From Hormiphora californensis (lineage: Eukaryota; Ctenophora; Tentaculata; Cydippida; Pleurobrachiidae): 64,000 nt of DNA. Numbering within the stretch: position 1 is the first letter of the stretch; each line of letters starts with the position of its first letter. The DNA is taken from contig CM035350.1 in NCBI GenBank assembly GCA_020137815.1, forward strand, positions 3,051,037 through 3,115,036, read 5' to 3'. The notes under the pieces were generated by a model. The model had not been told where the DNA came from, made no database searches, and saw nothing but the letters and a program-made list of their open reading frames with translations. This document shows, in pieces, positions 19,948 through 31,739 of this stretch. Made by a program: the position numbers and the translations under genes.

Positions 19948-20193
19948 ATGGTTCGTAATTGTGCTGTTGGAGGATGCTCGAACTCCACTACCGCCAAGCC
20001 TACCCGCCATGTGTTTATGAAATTCTACAAGTCTCCAGATCTTAGTGCTAGTGATCAGAAGCTTCGTGAAACATGGGACAAGCGAATTAATCGACTGCCC
20101 ATTCATGTTAAAACCAGGAAATTTTATGAGGTGTGCAGAGAACATTTTTCCCCGGAGCAATTCAATCCCTCAGAATACCGCATTACCGGTTAA
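19948..20193 (+). CDS. Lone THAP-type zinc-finger domain
   Basis: An 81-aa frame opens MVRNCAVGGCSNSTT and contains FYEVCREHFSPEQF. This supplies the C2-C-H ligands of a THAP domain (C5, C10, C60, H63), plus a W (TWDKRI) and a central P (LPIHV). It stops near the place where the domain normally ends in LKPDAVPT-type sequence, so it is either an isolated exon or a truncated remnant. THAP domains bind DNA and occur at the N terminus of P-element-type transposases and of host regulators. It sits inside the TTAA-flanked composite, so a transposon origin is the simplest reading. No transposase core follows. Expression is unknown. Confidence 0.65.
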   Translation: MVRNCAVGGCSNSTTAKPTRHVFMKFYKSPDLSASDQKLRETWDKRINRLPIHVKTRKFYEVCREHFSPEQFNPSEYRITG

Positions 20194-20536
20194 AAATGCG
20201 GTAATACGCACCGAGATATAAGTCAAAACATTGCACTCCAGTTCACCTCAAACTTCAAAGTTTGTTTGTTTATTTACGGTTTTTTTCCGGTCATTCTGAT
20301 AAATCATCATCAAATACTAAACGTTTAAATCATTTCTGACTTTCAGAAAAAAATCTGGTCAAAATCGTGCATGTGAAAGTTGAGATATTGACCGATAAAC
20401 AGACTCGTGTTTACATGTAATTTGCAATACGGCTCTCCCTCTATACCCTAACCAATTAAGAAGTGATAAAAGGTGGGGCCCATATATCTTGAGAACGAGA
20501 GGGAGTAGAGAGTTCGCACTTCGACTCATCGTATTT

Positions 20537-21082
20537 TTGGGGGGGGGGGGGGTGCAGCCCAAAAAAAACCAACCATACCCTGGATTTTCAAAAGTGTTGA
20601 TTTTTTTTGGTCGTTTTTGATTTTTTTTTGATTTTTTTTGATCTTTTTTGATTTTTTTAAATTTTTTTTGATCTTTTTTGATTTTTTTTGATCTTTTTTG
20701 ATTTTTTTTGATCTTTTTTGATTTTTTTTGATCGTTTTTGATTTTTTTTGAATTTTTTTGATCGTTTTTGATTTTATTTGATCGTTTTTGATTTTTTTTA
20801 AACTTTTTGTTCAACATTAAACAATCAAAAAAAATCAAAAACGATCAAAAAAATTCAAAAACGATCAAAAAAATTCAAAAAAAATCAAAAACGATCAAAA
20901 AAAATCAAAAACGATCAAAAAAAAACAAAAACGACCAAAAAAAAATCAAAAACGACCAAAAAAAATCAAAGAAATTTCAACCAAAAACGACCAAAAACGA
21001 CCAAAAAAAACCAACCATACCCTGGGTTTCGGAAAAAGTTTGAATTTTTTTGGGGCTGCACCCCCCCCCCCCCCCCCCCCCA
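20537..21082. mobile_element. T/A-rich foldback with poly-G/poly-C caps
   Basis: The left end is a G-run plus GTGCAGCCCAAAAAAA and the right end is TTTTTTGGGGCTGCACC plus a C-run. The next inner pair is CCAACCATACCCTGG (direct and inverted). The left arm is built from TTTTTTGATC / TTTTTGATCG decamers and the right arm from their complements. Open frames rich in KKIKNDQ are artefacts of this repeat. Confidence 0.8.
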
Positions 21083-21288
21083 TTTTTATCTCCCAACCAG
21101 TTACTGAATATGTCAGTATCCCTTTAATATAAAATTTTTGAATATGTCAGTATCCCTTAAATATAAAGTCATTGAGATATCACATGTCCTAGCTCTTACA
21201 TTGGTGCTTCCAGAACTCCTCCCCGCTTGCTACTGAGAGCAGTAACTAAATATCCCCTTCCTGTAGAGTTTAGGATGTTATAGACGGA

Positions 21289-24200
21289 ATGGCAGATCAT
21301 ATCATTAGGATAATTAAGAGGGGCGGTGCGGATGGAGTTAAGTATCCTGTCAACAAACAAGATATTACATTTGGAACGTGAGTTGTAGAACATCGAGTAT
21401 TTTTCTTCTATCTTCAAATTTAAGTTTATATAAAATTGAGAGGATTTCTCACCAGCTAGATCTGCACATGGATTCAACACCCCTAATCAGCTTAATGACA
21501 TTATTTTCCCTTCAGAGATGCAAAGTGTGATATCAGAGTTAGGATACCCAATGTTGAAGGACTGCACATGAGGGTTCACTTCCCTGAGAATGGGGTAAGA
21601 ATTCAGGAAACTGATTTGGGCGGGAATTTGGGGTGCGGAGGCTGGAGGGAAACTAGCCCGAATGGCGAATAATCCGGATGGGGGAATATATGGTTGCTGC
21701 ATCAGTGTATTATTCGCCAGGGGGAGTTTCCTGCTTGTGTAGTGTGTGTAAGAGAGCTAAGAGAGAGGGAGGGGGCTGGTTACACGGGGCATGATCTAGC
21801 AAGTTTTAGTGGGGTATCAAACATCGCCCTACATATTATGTTTTATTTAACTAACCCTCCCTTTCTTAACAGGGTAATGTGAGTATTCACAACTACAGTA
21901 TTGATCACCCTGTATTTGTTAATGGGAAGGAAGTGTACGATCAACTCCCTCTGCAGTCAGGAGATGTCTTCACTATTATTGACCGGAGTTTCAGATACGA
22001 ACTGGCGGCACCACCTCCCCCATGATATTTGTAAGTATCTTGTAGCTCAGTAATGTAGATGAATTATGTATGAGTGTACTTACATTCTTTGTGTGTGTGT
22101 GACACACTGAAAAACAGGGCGGCAGATTTTTTGAATTGTTTGAGGTGGTTTGTAGCGCGCGCGCTGTAACCTCCCTGTATAGAGGTGGGTGAATTTCGGT
22201 TGTCAGCACTTGAAGCCCGAGTTGGCGCTAAAATTTGTTGTCCTGCGCGGCTTCCCACGTAGCTTTGTCTGTGTTTGTTCCTTGTGTGTGTGTAAACCGA
22301 CCCTCTCCTCTCACAGGACGAGAAAGAAAACGAGATGACTCCTCCGCCAAAACCTCGAAAGAGTAAGATCATGTTTGGTCCCGAGTTGACTCCCGAGGAA
22401 TTCGACAAGAAGTTACCCGTAGTGAAACCGATATCCAAGGGTCGTACACCACCTCGCCGATCCTCTACAGGATACTCTATTCTAAAGGGGGCTGAGAGGA
22501 CCAAAACAGCAGGAGTTCTGGGGGAGGAAGAAGGGTCCCCTGAGGATCTGGGAGAACCGGGTACCCCTACTAAGACACCCGGTGAAATTCCACGGTTCAA
22601 CCTAGACAAGAGTATACGAGAGGAGGAAGAAGCTGCTTCAAATATAGAACCTGTAAAGGAGTCAATAGAGGAAGATATTCCCCCTCCTGCAGACGAGGAA
22701 ACTACAAACTCTGCAGAGGAACACGTCCCACAGCCCGCAGAGGAACTAATCCCAGCACCGGCAGAATCCAGTGCATCCCCAGTAATAGCTGCCCCGAGAG
22801 TGAGCGATATCAGCAGTGCAGCGTCGAGTGAAGACAACATTGTAATCTACGATACGACAACTTCTGATGCTGACCAGCAGCTAAACTGTACAATTGATGA
22901 TTTTCTGGTGGGGGGAGACAAGTCCCTTAACCAGACCCGCAAATCTGATGTTATTCCCCTTGAGACGAGTAACCTGAATACCACAACAAGCGATGGTGGT
23001 AACACAACACAAAGTACTGACAATATTATAATTTACCACACTGATGAAGAGGAGGGGGGAGAAGGAGGAGAGACCCCAGATCTAGATGCAACAAGACTAG
23101 AGGATGCTGATGTGACGCGATGTGAGGCATCCATCCTAACTGAGCCCCCTGTTAACACCACTATAGATGACTTCATGGCTGAGGGTGGGGGTGCATCTGC
23201 TGCAAATACCCCCGACCAAGCTGCAAGGAGGAAGAGTGTCAGGTTTGGTCCATCTCTGACCCCTGAAATGTATGACAAGGCGCTCCCCGCTAACACCCCC
23301 GTCCGGAAGGGAGGTCTACCCGGGAGGTACTCTGTTCCCAACCCCCAGCTAAGTGCAGGGAGGACCCCAATGAGGAAAACAATTGCTACATGTCCGGAGC
23401 CGGTAGGGAAGCTTAAGCTGGACGACAGTTTTGAGTCAATGGGATCCTTTGCATCCATGGGATCCCTGGACTCAGCTAACCAGGAGGGAGAGGAGAAGGC
23501 GAGGACAACTAGGAGACGCTCCATGACCCCCAAGGAGGTGAAGGCTAACGTGATATGGGCTGATGTAAAAGAGGTACACACTGATTCCCCCATCATTACC
23601 ACAACCCCAAAGATACCTCGAGCAAAGATAAATGACGTTCTGGTAAGAGGCGTTTAGTTTTTACACGGGGGGGGGGGGGGGGGGCTTTGACACAGTTTTG
23701 CTTACATAATTTTTTTTGGATTGTTGTATTGATTATAAAACAGTTCTAATAACCCCACCCCCTTTACCAGGCAGAAGAAGATACTCCAGATTGTACACCG
23801 GAGAGCAGTCCCCAGCCGGAACAAAAGGTGTTTGGAAAACTAGCTAACTCAGCCAAGACACCTGTGTCTGCTAAAATTACAAATCCTGCTGAGTGCCGAG
23901 CTTCCCCTCCAACACCCCTGCCCTTCAAGTTAGTTAAAACTTCGATTTTCTAACACTGATTTTTAGTACTTAGTACGTTTTTTCCCGGGAGAGAAAGGTC
24001 TATAACACTTGATGTACCGAACCCTCACAGAGCGTGCTCGCTTTGTTATGAAATAAAATGACGGTGTGAGCCACACAATATAACACTGAAAATCCTTTCA
24101 GTCGGCCGGCCCTGAATAAACCAGAGAGTCTTCATTTGGCTCTACAGAAGGCTGCGGCTAAGAAGGCTATGATCGAACAGTCCCAAGTCAAGGTAAATAT

Positions 24201-27200
24201 AAGCAGGATCAGTTTAGCTCATAATTTCTGTGATAATTATATGCCTAACTTTGGGGGATTTCTAACTCTATAGTAACTGAAAGTTGACATGATCACCTCT
24301 CTACTCAGGTTGATGAATCGAGCTCTACCGACTCCTCCAAGCGAACTCCTGTTGCGGCACCTGATACCGACTCCAAGCGGCGAAAAACAGAGGAGAATAC
24401 CTGGGCGAATGTGGCGTCTAAACTGTCCAAGTCGCCATGGCAACCAGCCAAGAGTGCTGACACTGTCAAACTACCACCCAAGACACCCCTTGCAGCGAGG
24501 GCTGCTAAAGCAAAGGCTAAGGGTGGAACTGCAAAACCCGTCAAGGCTGAGCCCGTGAAAGCAGTAGCTGTAAAGGCAGCTCCTGTGAAGACATATGTAA
24601 AGAGGAAATCTATTGGTAAGTTTAAGATAATATGTGATTCTGATAAGTACTAATATTATATTATTCTACTAATATTATATTAGTCCCCTATTAGTCATCT
24701 CTTTTTCAATCCCTTTCCTATTTTACCATCCCATTTCTTCCTCCAGGTGTGGTAAAGCAAGTAGTGAAACCGGTAGTAAAGAGGAAGAGTCTTGGGGCAC
24801 ACATTCCACTACGGACACCTGCTAAATCTTCTGTCAAAACACCTGCAAAGAAGACCCCAGCTGCTAAGAAGACCCCGGCTGCTAAAACGTCTGGTGCTGC
24901 TGCCCTTCCCGCGACCCCTGCCTACGCTGTCCAGTCAGCCCTAGCTGGTGTGGTATCCGAGGAGGCCTTGGAAACCCTCCTCCGAGCTCCCAAGGGGTCC
25001 CCTCAAGCTGCGTTGATAACAGGAGCCCTGGTGAAGCGATGTGAGGCGGCTATCCGTGACAGTTTCACAGAGGATCCCCAGGAGGCCCTGGACATCCCTC
25101 TAAAGAAGTGTGAGGAGGTGTTGTGCGATGAGAAGAATGAGATCAGGGCGGAACCCCAACTCGAGGAGTTGGTTGAGATATTCACCGATGACTTCCAGCC
25201 TGACTCCGTGGACCAGCTGTGCAGGTTGATGGATCCCATTGTGATGATGCAGTACGAGACGGACCCTGAGTTCGATTATGGATCTGTGTCTGCCCTTCTC
25301 AAGGAGACGGAGGCAGGGCCTGCCGTGGATTCATCCGCAGTGAGGAACATGCTGAATGGCAATAAGAAACAATCACGGAAATCTGAGGTGGATGCAGTGG
25401 CGCTGATCAGATTGTTTGCTAACCCCAAGGTATTCAAACGGAAATCAGCTGTAGTTGACGGGGATGCCCTCAACAACTTGTTCGATGATGCCATGGAAAC
25501 TGAAGATTTCGAGATGTTATACCGTGAGGCAGATGACGATGGCAACATTGTAGATGCGGAGCAGGCTAAGAAAGTGATCAGGAAGTCACTGCTGAAGGAC
25601 AGCATTGTCCCGGAGGATCTTTGCAGAGTGTTCCAGTGGCCAGACTGCAGCAGCTCAGAGGGGGAGGAGAGCGATACTGAGAATGAGGAGGAGGAAAGGG
25701 AACAGGATGTTAAGGTTGATACCCTCTGTGCCGCCATTCAACCAATGATCCGTAAACGATGGTCCGAGAACTCTAACTTCGATTTCGGGGAGTTGGAACA
25801 TGTTATCAAGTTTAACGAGGGAGAGCCTGAGGTTGACAGATTCGCTCTGAGGAGGTCCTTCAAGACACCTGGTTCCAAGAGCAAGCGATCTACTGATATC
25901 GATCCTGCCTCCATCATCAAGCTCATCCTGAAACCCGAAGTGGCTGCTAAGATAACTGCAGAGGCGGTTATTGATGGAGTGGCATTGAGGAACTTGTTCC
26001 GGACCCCAAAGAAACCTAGAGAGCCTGTTGAAGAAGTGGATCCTGAAGGTATGACTGAACTCTTCAAACCTGATGAATCTGTATTTGAGGAGACCGAAGA
26101 GTCTGTAACACCTGAATCTGAAGAGTCGGTAGTAGGTTTGGAGACGGAAGCAGCTGAAGAAGTTCCAGTTGTTCCTGAGCAGGCCTCAGTCCCTGCTCCT
26201 GAAGATGAGGTTGTCCCTGCTCCTGAAGATGAGGTTGTCCCTGCTCCTGAGGATGAGGTTGTCCCTGCTCCTGAAGATGAGGTTGTCCCTGCTCCAGAAG
26301 AAGAGGTTGTCCCTGCTCCTGAAGATGAGGTTGTCCCTGCTCCTGAAGATGAGGTTGTCCCTGCTCCTGAAGATGAGGTTGTCCCTGCTCCTGAAGATGA
26401 GGTTGTCCCTGCTCCTGAAGATGAGGTTGTCCCTGCTCCTGAAGATGAGGTTGTCCCTGCTCCTGAAGATGAGGTTGTCCCTGCTCCTGAGGATGAGGCT
26501 GTCCCTGCTCCTGAAGATGAGGTTGTCCCTGCTTCTGATGTCAGTGAGCCAACACGCAGCGAGGAAGCCGAGGCAGAAGTAGCCGAGCAGCCTGAATCAG
26601 TAGAAACACCAGAAGTAGTTGCTGAGGAACCGATGATTGAAGAGGATGAGATTTACCAGGCGTTGGAGCCCAAGTCTCTAAGCAGTGTCCTGCAGGGCCA
26701 GTCCAGACGGCGAAGCAGCACGATCGCGGCTGATGTTTGCCGGTTGTTTGTTGAGGAGGGTAGTGTAGCTGAAGCAGTGATTAACGAGTTTACCGAGACA
26801 GTCCGTTCCACTCGATCTACCCGCCGTACTAGGAGAACTGTGAGTGAGGAGGAGGTGGAGGAGCTTGAACCTGCCCCTGTGAAAACACCAGGGAGACGAG
26901 GACGACCTGCCAAGGCCAAGGTTGTAACAGAGAATGAAGAACCAGCTCCTGCAAAGACCCCTGGTAGGCGAGGTCGACCTGCCAAGGCCAAGGTTGTAAC
27001 AGAGAATGAAGAACCAGCTCCTGTTAAGACCCCTGGTAGGCGAGGAAGAAAGGCTAACATTGTTGAACCCGAGCCAGAAAGTGAACCTGAGCCTGCTCCT
27101 GCAAAGACCCCTGGTAGGCGAGGACGGAAAGCGAAAATTGTAGAGCCGGAAACAGAGACAGAACCTGAGCCAGCTCCTACGAAAGCACCAGCAAAGCGAG

Positions 27201-28336
27201 GACGAAAAGCGAAAATAGTAGAGCCGGAAACAGAGCCCGAACCTGAGCCCGCTCCCTCAAAAACCCCAGCAAAGCGAGGACGAAAAGCTAAGATTGTAGA
27301 ACCAGAGACAGAGACAGAGGCAGCACCCGCGCCCGCCAAGACACCTGCAAAGCGAGGGCGAAAGGCCAAGGTTGTGGAAGAGCCTGAGGTGGAGCCAGAG
27401 CCCGTACCTGTAAAAACTCCCGGGCGGAGGGGCCGAAAACCAAAAATCGTCGAGCCAGAGGTTGAAGCTGAGGTAGCTCCTTCAAAGACACCCGCCAAAC
27501 GAGGAAGGAGGGCGAAGGTGTCTGAATCTGAAACTGAAACTGAGCCAGCAGCCACTAAAACCCCAGCAAGACGTGGAAGAAAACCCAAGGTTGAAGAACC
27601 AGAACCTGCCAAACCAGCTCCTGCCCGAAGAGGTCGAAAGGTGGTAGAGGCGGAACCCGTTGTTGCTGAACCTGTACCCACAAAAGCTCCTACTCGACGG
27701 GGGAGAAAGGCAGCTGATCCTGTACCAGAGGAGCCTGTTGTAGAGTTGGTAGAAGAACCAGTTATAGAGGAGCCAGTTAAAAAGGGAAGGGGAAGGTCTA
27801 AGAAGGTTGTCGAGGAAGAAACTCCTGTTCAAACCGAGGTAGAAGAACCCGTCAAAAGAAGGGGAGGGAGGAGGAAGGTTTCTGCTGAGGAAGAGGTGAA
27901 AGAAGAGGAGCCTGCAAAACCAAAAAGGGGAGGAAGAAGGAAAGCAGAGCCTGAGCAGCAGCCTGAGGCAGAACCTGAGAAGCCCGCGAGAAGGGGTCGA
28001 GCCAAGAAAGCTGAAGAATCTGAAGAGGTAGCTGCTGCTGCTGCCCCTGTCAAGAGAGGAAGGAAAGCTGCAAAGAGGAAGGTGGATGAACTGGCTGATG
28101 TAAAGGCTGCCCTTGCCACGATAGAGAGTGATGAAGAGTCAACAGAACCTGCCAAGAAACCTCCTGCGAAGGGAAGGAAGGGTGCTGCAAAGAAGAAACC
28201 AGTTATAGTGGTGGAGAAGCAGGAAATAGAAGAGAGTCCTCCGACTGTTAAGAAACCCCGGCTATCAACAATCAAGGAGACTGAAGAGAAAACTCCAAAA
28301 CCAACGAGATCGACACGATCAACGCGAAAGCGATGA
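21289..28336 (+). CDS. MKI67: Ki-67-like protein: FHA domain, two PP1-docking motifs, basic C terminus
   Basis: Exons are 21289-21377, 21516-21594, 21873-22030, 22317-23642, 23771-23928, 24102-24192, 24309-24615 and 24747-28336, about 1,930 aa in total. Exons 1-3 form an FHA domain that matches vertebrate Ki-67 in order (IIRIIKRGGADGVKYPV, KCDIRVRIPN, SGDVFTIIDRSFRYE). Exon 4 has two Ki-67/Repo-Man PP1 motifs (KIMFGPELTPEEFDKKLP and SVRFGPSLTPEMYDKALP, each followed by a KG basic patch). Exon 8 has degenerate repeats ending LFxTP-like (LRNLFRTPK), about 14 acidic VVPAPEDE octads, many KTPGRRGRKAK AT-hook-like units and a K/R-rich end, as expected for chromosome coating. Exon 3 contains an in-frame TGA at 22023. 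One extra C in the C-run 22017-22021 would remove it and restore the phase to exon 4, so an indel is suspected. A poly(A) signal lies at 28348. Confidence 0.88.
26188..26532 (+). repeat. 24-bp coding minisatellite (VVPAPEDE)
   Basis: About fourteen near-identical 24-bp units in exon 8 of the Ki-67-like gene encode an acidic proline octad. The unit length keeps frame, so copy number can vary without breaking the protein. Confidence 0.9.
26870..27720 (+). repeat. Coding array of KTPxRRGRKAK units
   Basis: About a dozen spaced units of KTPGRRGRKAKIVEPE type encode basic RGR cores, similar to AT-hooks, alternating with acidic E/P spacers. They probably mediate DNA or chromosome contact; that role is inferred from composition. 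Confidence 0.8.
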
Positions 28337-28347
28337 GAGATAGAAAC

Positions 28348-28353
28348 AATAAA
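28348..28353 (+). terminator. AATAAA poly(A) signal of the Ki-67-like gene
   Basis: A canonical hexamer lies 12 nt past the stop codon. Later A-rich sequence could also serve. Confidence 0.5.
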
Positions 28354-28746
28354 TAGACTGAATTGTTAATCTGATAATCTGAGCTGAAATTAACTGAGCC
28401 CGAAAGAGACAAGTCGTGTGGTAGGTGACAATGATTAAGACAGGAGTTCAGGTTTTTATCTGTTATTTGCCCAGCGTGAAAGAATGAAACTGTCTGTTAT
28501 CTGTGTTCTGTTGGTAGTCAACCCTGGCCAGAGTGTTTTTAAACTAATTATATTATTTAATTGGTTTCTATATTCTACATCCAAATAAGTAGTATTTTCA
28601 ATTTGAATCCAAAATTTAACGAATAAAATTAAAATGTAAAAATTTGACCATAATTGGCACGCGCAAAAAATTTTCGCGCATATTGTCATGACGCGCGGCG
28701 CCGCACGAGCAAAATTGAAGTTTATCGGGCAGCTTTGACTGTCAAC

Positions 28747-28980
28747 ATGGGGTCGTCACGCTATCGGCCCTCGGGTGAGGATACAGTTATAAACCGGATT
28801 CTGCCTCCGTGTACCAGGTTCCTATCTGGCGGTGCCAAACCCCGATCTGATTCTCAAATTGACAATGCGCTTAAATGGGGATTGGGTCAGAGGGTCATCA
28901 TCTTGGCTTTTGAGATGTTGGGTAGAGATGAGGGTAAAGAGAATTGGCCGAGTATGGGTCAGGAGAAACGAATCGTGTGA
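28747..28980 (+). CDS. Small orphan ORF, 77 aa
   Basis: The ATG at 28747 sits just after a CpG-rich block (28655-28720), with a frame of balanced composition (MGSSRYRPSGED, PPCTRFLSGG, LGRDEGKENWPSMGQ). I do not recognise the family. Typical amino-acid use, the CpG-rich upstream DNA and the lack of repeats make it more gene-like than random frames nearby. It carries a KEN tripeptide, which is weak evidence at best. Chance ORF remains possible. Confidence 0.35.
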   Translation: MGSSRYRPSGEDTVINRILPPCTRFLSGGAKPRSDSQIDNALKWGLGQRVIILAFEMLGRDEGKENWPSMGQEKRIV

Positions 28981-29859
<879 letters not shown>

Positions 29860-31034
29860 TTAATTTGAGCAGGAAGATGAATCCGATGTAACAGCCCCGA
29901 AGGGCAGAAAAACAAAACGTTGATAATGTCGGAAGCGAAGTACGAGGGCGATAACCCTATGATAAAACGATTAGAAGAGACGGTGGATGACTTTGTTTCT
30001 GAAGTTTACCTGTTGAATTCGGACAACACGACGAGCATCACACCAGATGAGTTTACTCAATGTTATAGATCGATTCAAGCTGCACCAGATTCAATGTTAA
30101 CCAACGACAGCTTAGCTTCGCCTAGCAAGCACTGGGGTTCGTACTTTAGACATTGTCTCAAGGACCGAACTACGAGTGAAACAATCGAGGCTACTTCGCG
30201 TATTTTTCTCTCCAGTATGAAACTTGCCCGAGCAACAATGAACAATTTTGAAACGGTTATCAGTGTGGAAAACCTCGAGAAACAGCTGCGTGAATGTAAA
30301 GAAGAACTTGACCGCCATCGGGTTAACGTAATCGAGCTTCAGCAAACGGTTATCAACCACCAGAAGCAACAACTCAGTACAGTGACAGCATCGGTACAGA
30401 AGGTGAAAGCCTACTCTACTGTGCTAGCACAGAATTGTGCTGCAACCTCCCCCAAAGTGGGAAAACCACTACCAGTGAATCATCCTACTCCCGTCCAACA
30501 GCCCGGAAGAGAGAAGAACCTGGTTGTGTTTGGTCTCCCAGAAACAACAGATAGAGTAGCTAAAACTACTTTAGACGAACTTTTTGAGGAATTAAATGAG
30601 AAACCGAAAGTGACTACGATGAAACGCATCGGCGAAAGAAATGAGAAGCGCCCTAGACCGCTCTTAGTATCCCTGGAGAAGAGAGCGACTCTCCTCGCAC
30701 TCCTCAGACAGGCACGAAACCTCAAAGACTCCAAACAGTTTTCGGCTGTTTATCTCTCTCCGGATCTTACGCCCTCTGAACTGAAAGAGCAAAAAGCTCT
30801 AAGGTCCACTTTGAAGCGGATACGATCAGAAGATCCTGACGGCTGCTACTTCATCCGTAATAATCTTATCCAAGTGGGATAGTTCCCCACTAACTCACCG
30901 TTATCAGAGAACCGTGCTAGGAGCAGGCAGTCTACTGCAGTCCCTTTCAAATTAAGGAAAACGAGTTGTCTGTATACAAACTGTGTCAGTGCGGGATATA
31001 AACTGTTACTATTATTATTATTATTATTATTATT
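29860..31034 (+). mobile_element. Second ORF1-only retroelement copy
   Basis: It starts with the same TTAATTTGAG as the 12791 element, has one ORF of the same family and ends in an (ATT)n tail (about 31009-31034). I could not see a clear target duplication, so the 5' boundary rests on the shared start only. Confidence 0.65.
29926..30882 (+). CDS. Retroelement ORF1-like protein (paralogue of 12848 ORF)
   Basis: The single-exon frame gives 318 aa from the ATG at 29926. The N-terminal half is helical (LEKQLRECKEELDRHRVNV), followed by YSTVLAQNCAA, which matches YSKVLVQNCSA in the other copy. The C-terminal block carries LVVFGLPETTDRV, ELNEKPKVTTMKRIG, RPLLVSLEKRATLLALLR and VYLSPDLTPSE. The two proteins are clearly homologous but well diverged at residue level while both remain open. 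That suggests purifying selection or recent activity in a family lacking a polymerase frame, like HAL1-type half-LINEs. It could alternatively be a 5' fragment of a larger element. Confidence 0.72.
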   Translation: MSEAKYEGDNPMIKRLEETVDDFVSEVYLLNSDNTTSITPDEFTQCYRSIQAAPDSMLTNDSLASPSKHWGSYFRHCLKDRTTSETIEATSRIFLSSMKLARATMNNFETVISVENLEKQLRECKEELDRHRVNVIELQQTVINHQKQQLSTVTASVQKVKAYSTVLAQNCAATSPKVGKPLPVNHPTPVQQPGREKNLVVFGLPETTDRVAKTTLDELFEELNEKPKVTTMKRIGERNEKRPRPLLVSLEKRATLLALLRQARNLKDSKQFSAVYLSPDLTPSELKEQKALRSTLKRIRSEDPDGCYFIRNNLIQVG

Positions 31035-31269
31035 AATGATTTCACTGTTGTTAACATGTCCACTCACGATTGAGCGGGCTGCAAGACAACCCGTGGTAGG
31101 GTCTGACGGTCATCAACGCCGAAATAGAGAACAACGTGTTTCTGAATGTGCTTTTAAATACGAATCCAACGCAACCGGAATTAGCTTTCTATCTTGTCGG
31201 GAAGTATCGCCCCCAAAAACGGGTCCCGTGGCAATTTCAGTTTTTGGGGGAACAGTTGAAAAAAGGACT

Positions 31270-31690
31270 TTATGGTCTTGGGCTTGCTATAAAGTGACCA
31301 TCGAGCTCTTTCCTTGTTTTGTTCCGGGGCGCGGGAAAGGAGGGTCGAACAAGACAACTAGTTTTCCAAGGAACATGAGAATTGGGAGGGCCCCGGCCAC
31401 CTGCCTCTCTTTCTCTCAGAGGAAGTGAGAAAAAGAAAAAGTGCTTTTGTTAGTGCCTTTGTTAGTGCCTTTATTAGTGGTCGGGCTTTCCTAACAGTAC
31501 CTGCTTAGTGCTTATTTAACGTTGAACTATAATCTTGTAATTTGATCCAAAACTTTCCTAAATCGTGCTCTTTTAATTTTCACTTTTTGAGTAACGGGTG
31601 GAAACTCATATTTCTTGGTGGTGGCCGGGGCCTACCGAGTACCGATTCTCATGATCCTTGGAAAGAGCTCGATGGTCACTTTATAACAGG
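31270..31690. mobile_element. Foldback element
   Basis: Arms at about 31275-31425 and 31630-31690 pair. Pairs include TATAAAGTGACCATCGAGCTC with its complement, CATGAGAAT with ATTCTCATG and CCCCGGCCACC with GGTGGCCGGGG. No ORF. Confidence 0.7.
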
Positions 31691-31739
31691 CCCAAGATCA
31701 TGCGGATTGGTTAAAACTTGACCTTAAAGTTTAAAACAA

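Larger units (their letters stand above)
16695..21127. mobile_element. TTAA-flanked ~4.4-kb composite transposon
   Basis: The left end is TTAA plus AGGGATACTGACATATTC (16695). The right end is the inverted GAATATGTCAGTATCCCT plus TTAA (21124-21127). Subterminal segments also pair: 16785-16815 (GTCGAAGTCC...TCTACTCCCTCG) against 20495-20530 (AGAGGGAGTAGAGAG...ACTTCGAC). A second short copy of the right end follows at about 21134-21155. TTAA duplication is the hallmark of piggyBac-type elements, but the AGGGATAC terminus is not a classic piggyBac CCC/GGG end, so the superfamily is open. Inside are a 1.3-kb palindrome, a GAGATA microsatellite, a THAP-domain frame and a T/A-rich foldback. Confidence 0.7.

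Noticed and set aside
20359-21043. KKIKNDQ-rich frames on both strands
   Set aside because: They translate the GATC-containing T/A decamer arms of a foldback element; no domain or splice context.
21196-21702. Minus-strand frames of 94 and 71 codons
   Set aside because: They lie antisense to the first two exons of the Ki-67-like gene, whose plus-strand FHA reading is clearly homologous.
26169-27681. Long frames antisense or off-frame to the Ki-67-like repeat arrays (LLLKMRLS-type, 342-aa minus frame)
   Set aside because: Shadows of in-frame coding minisatellites.
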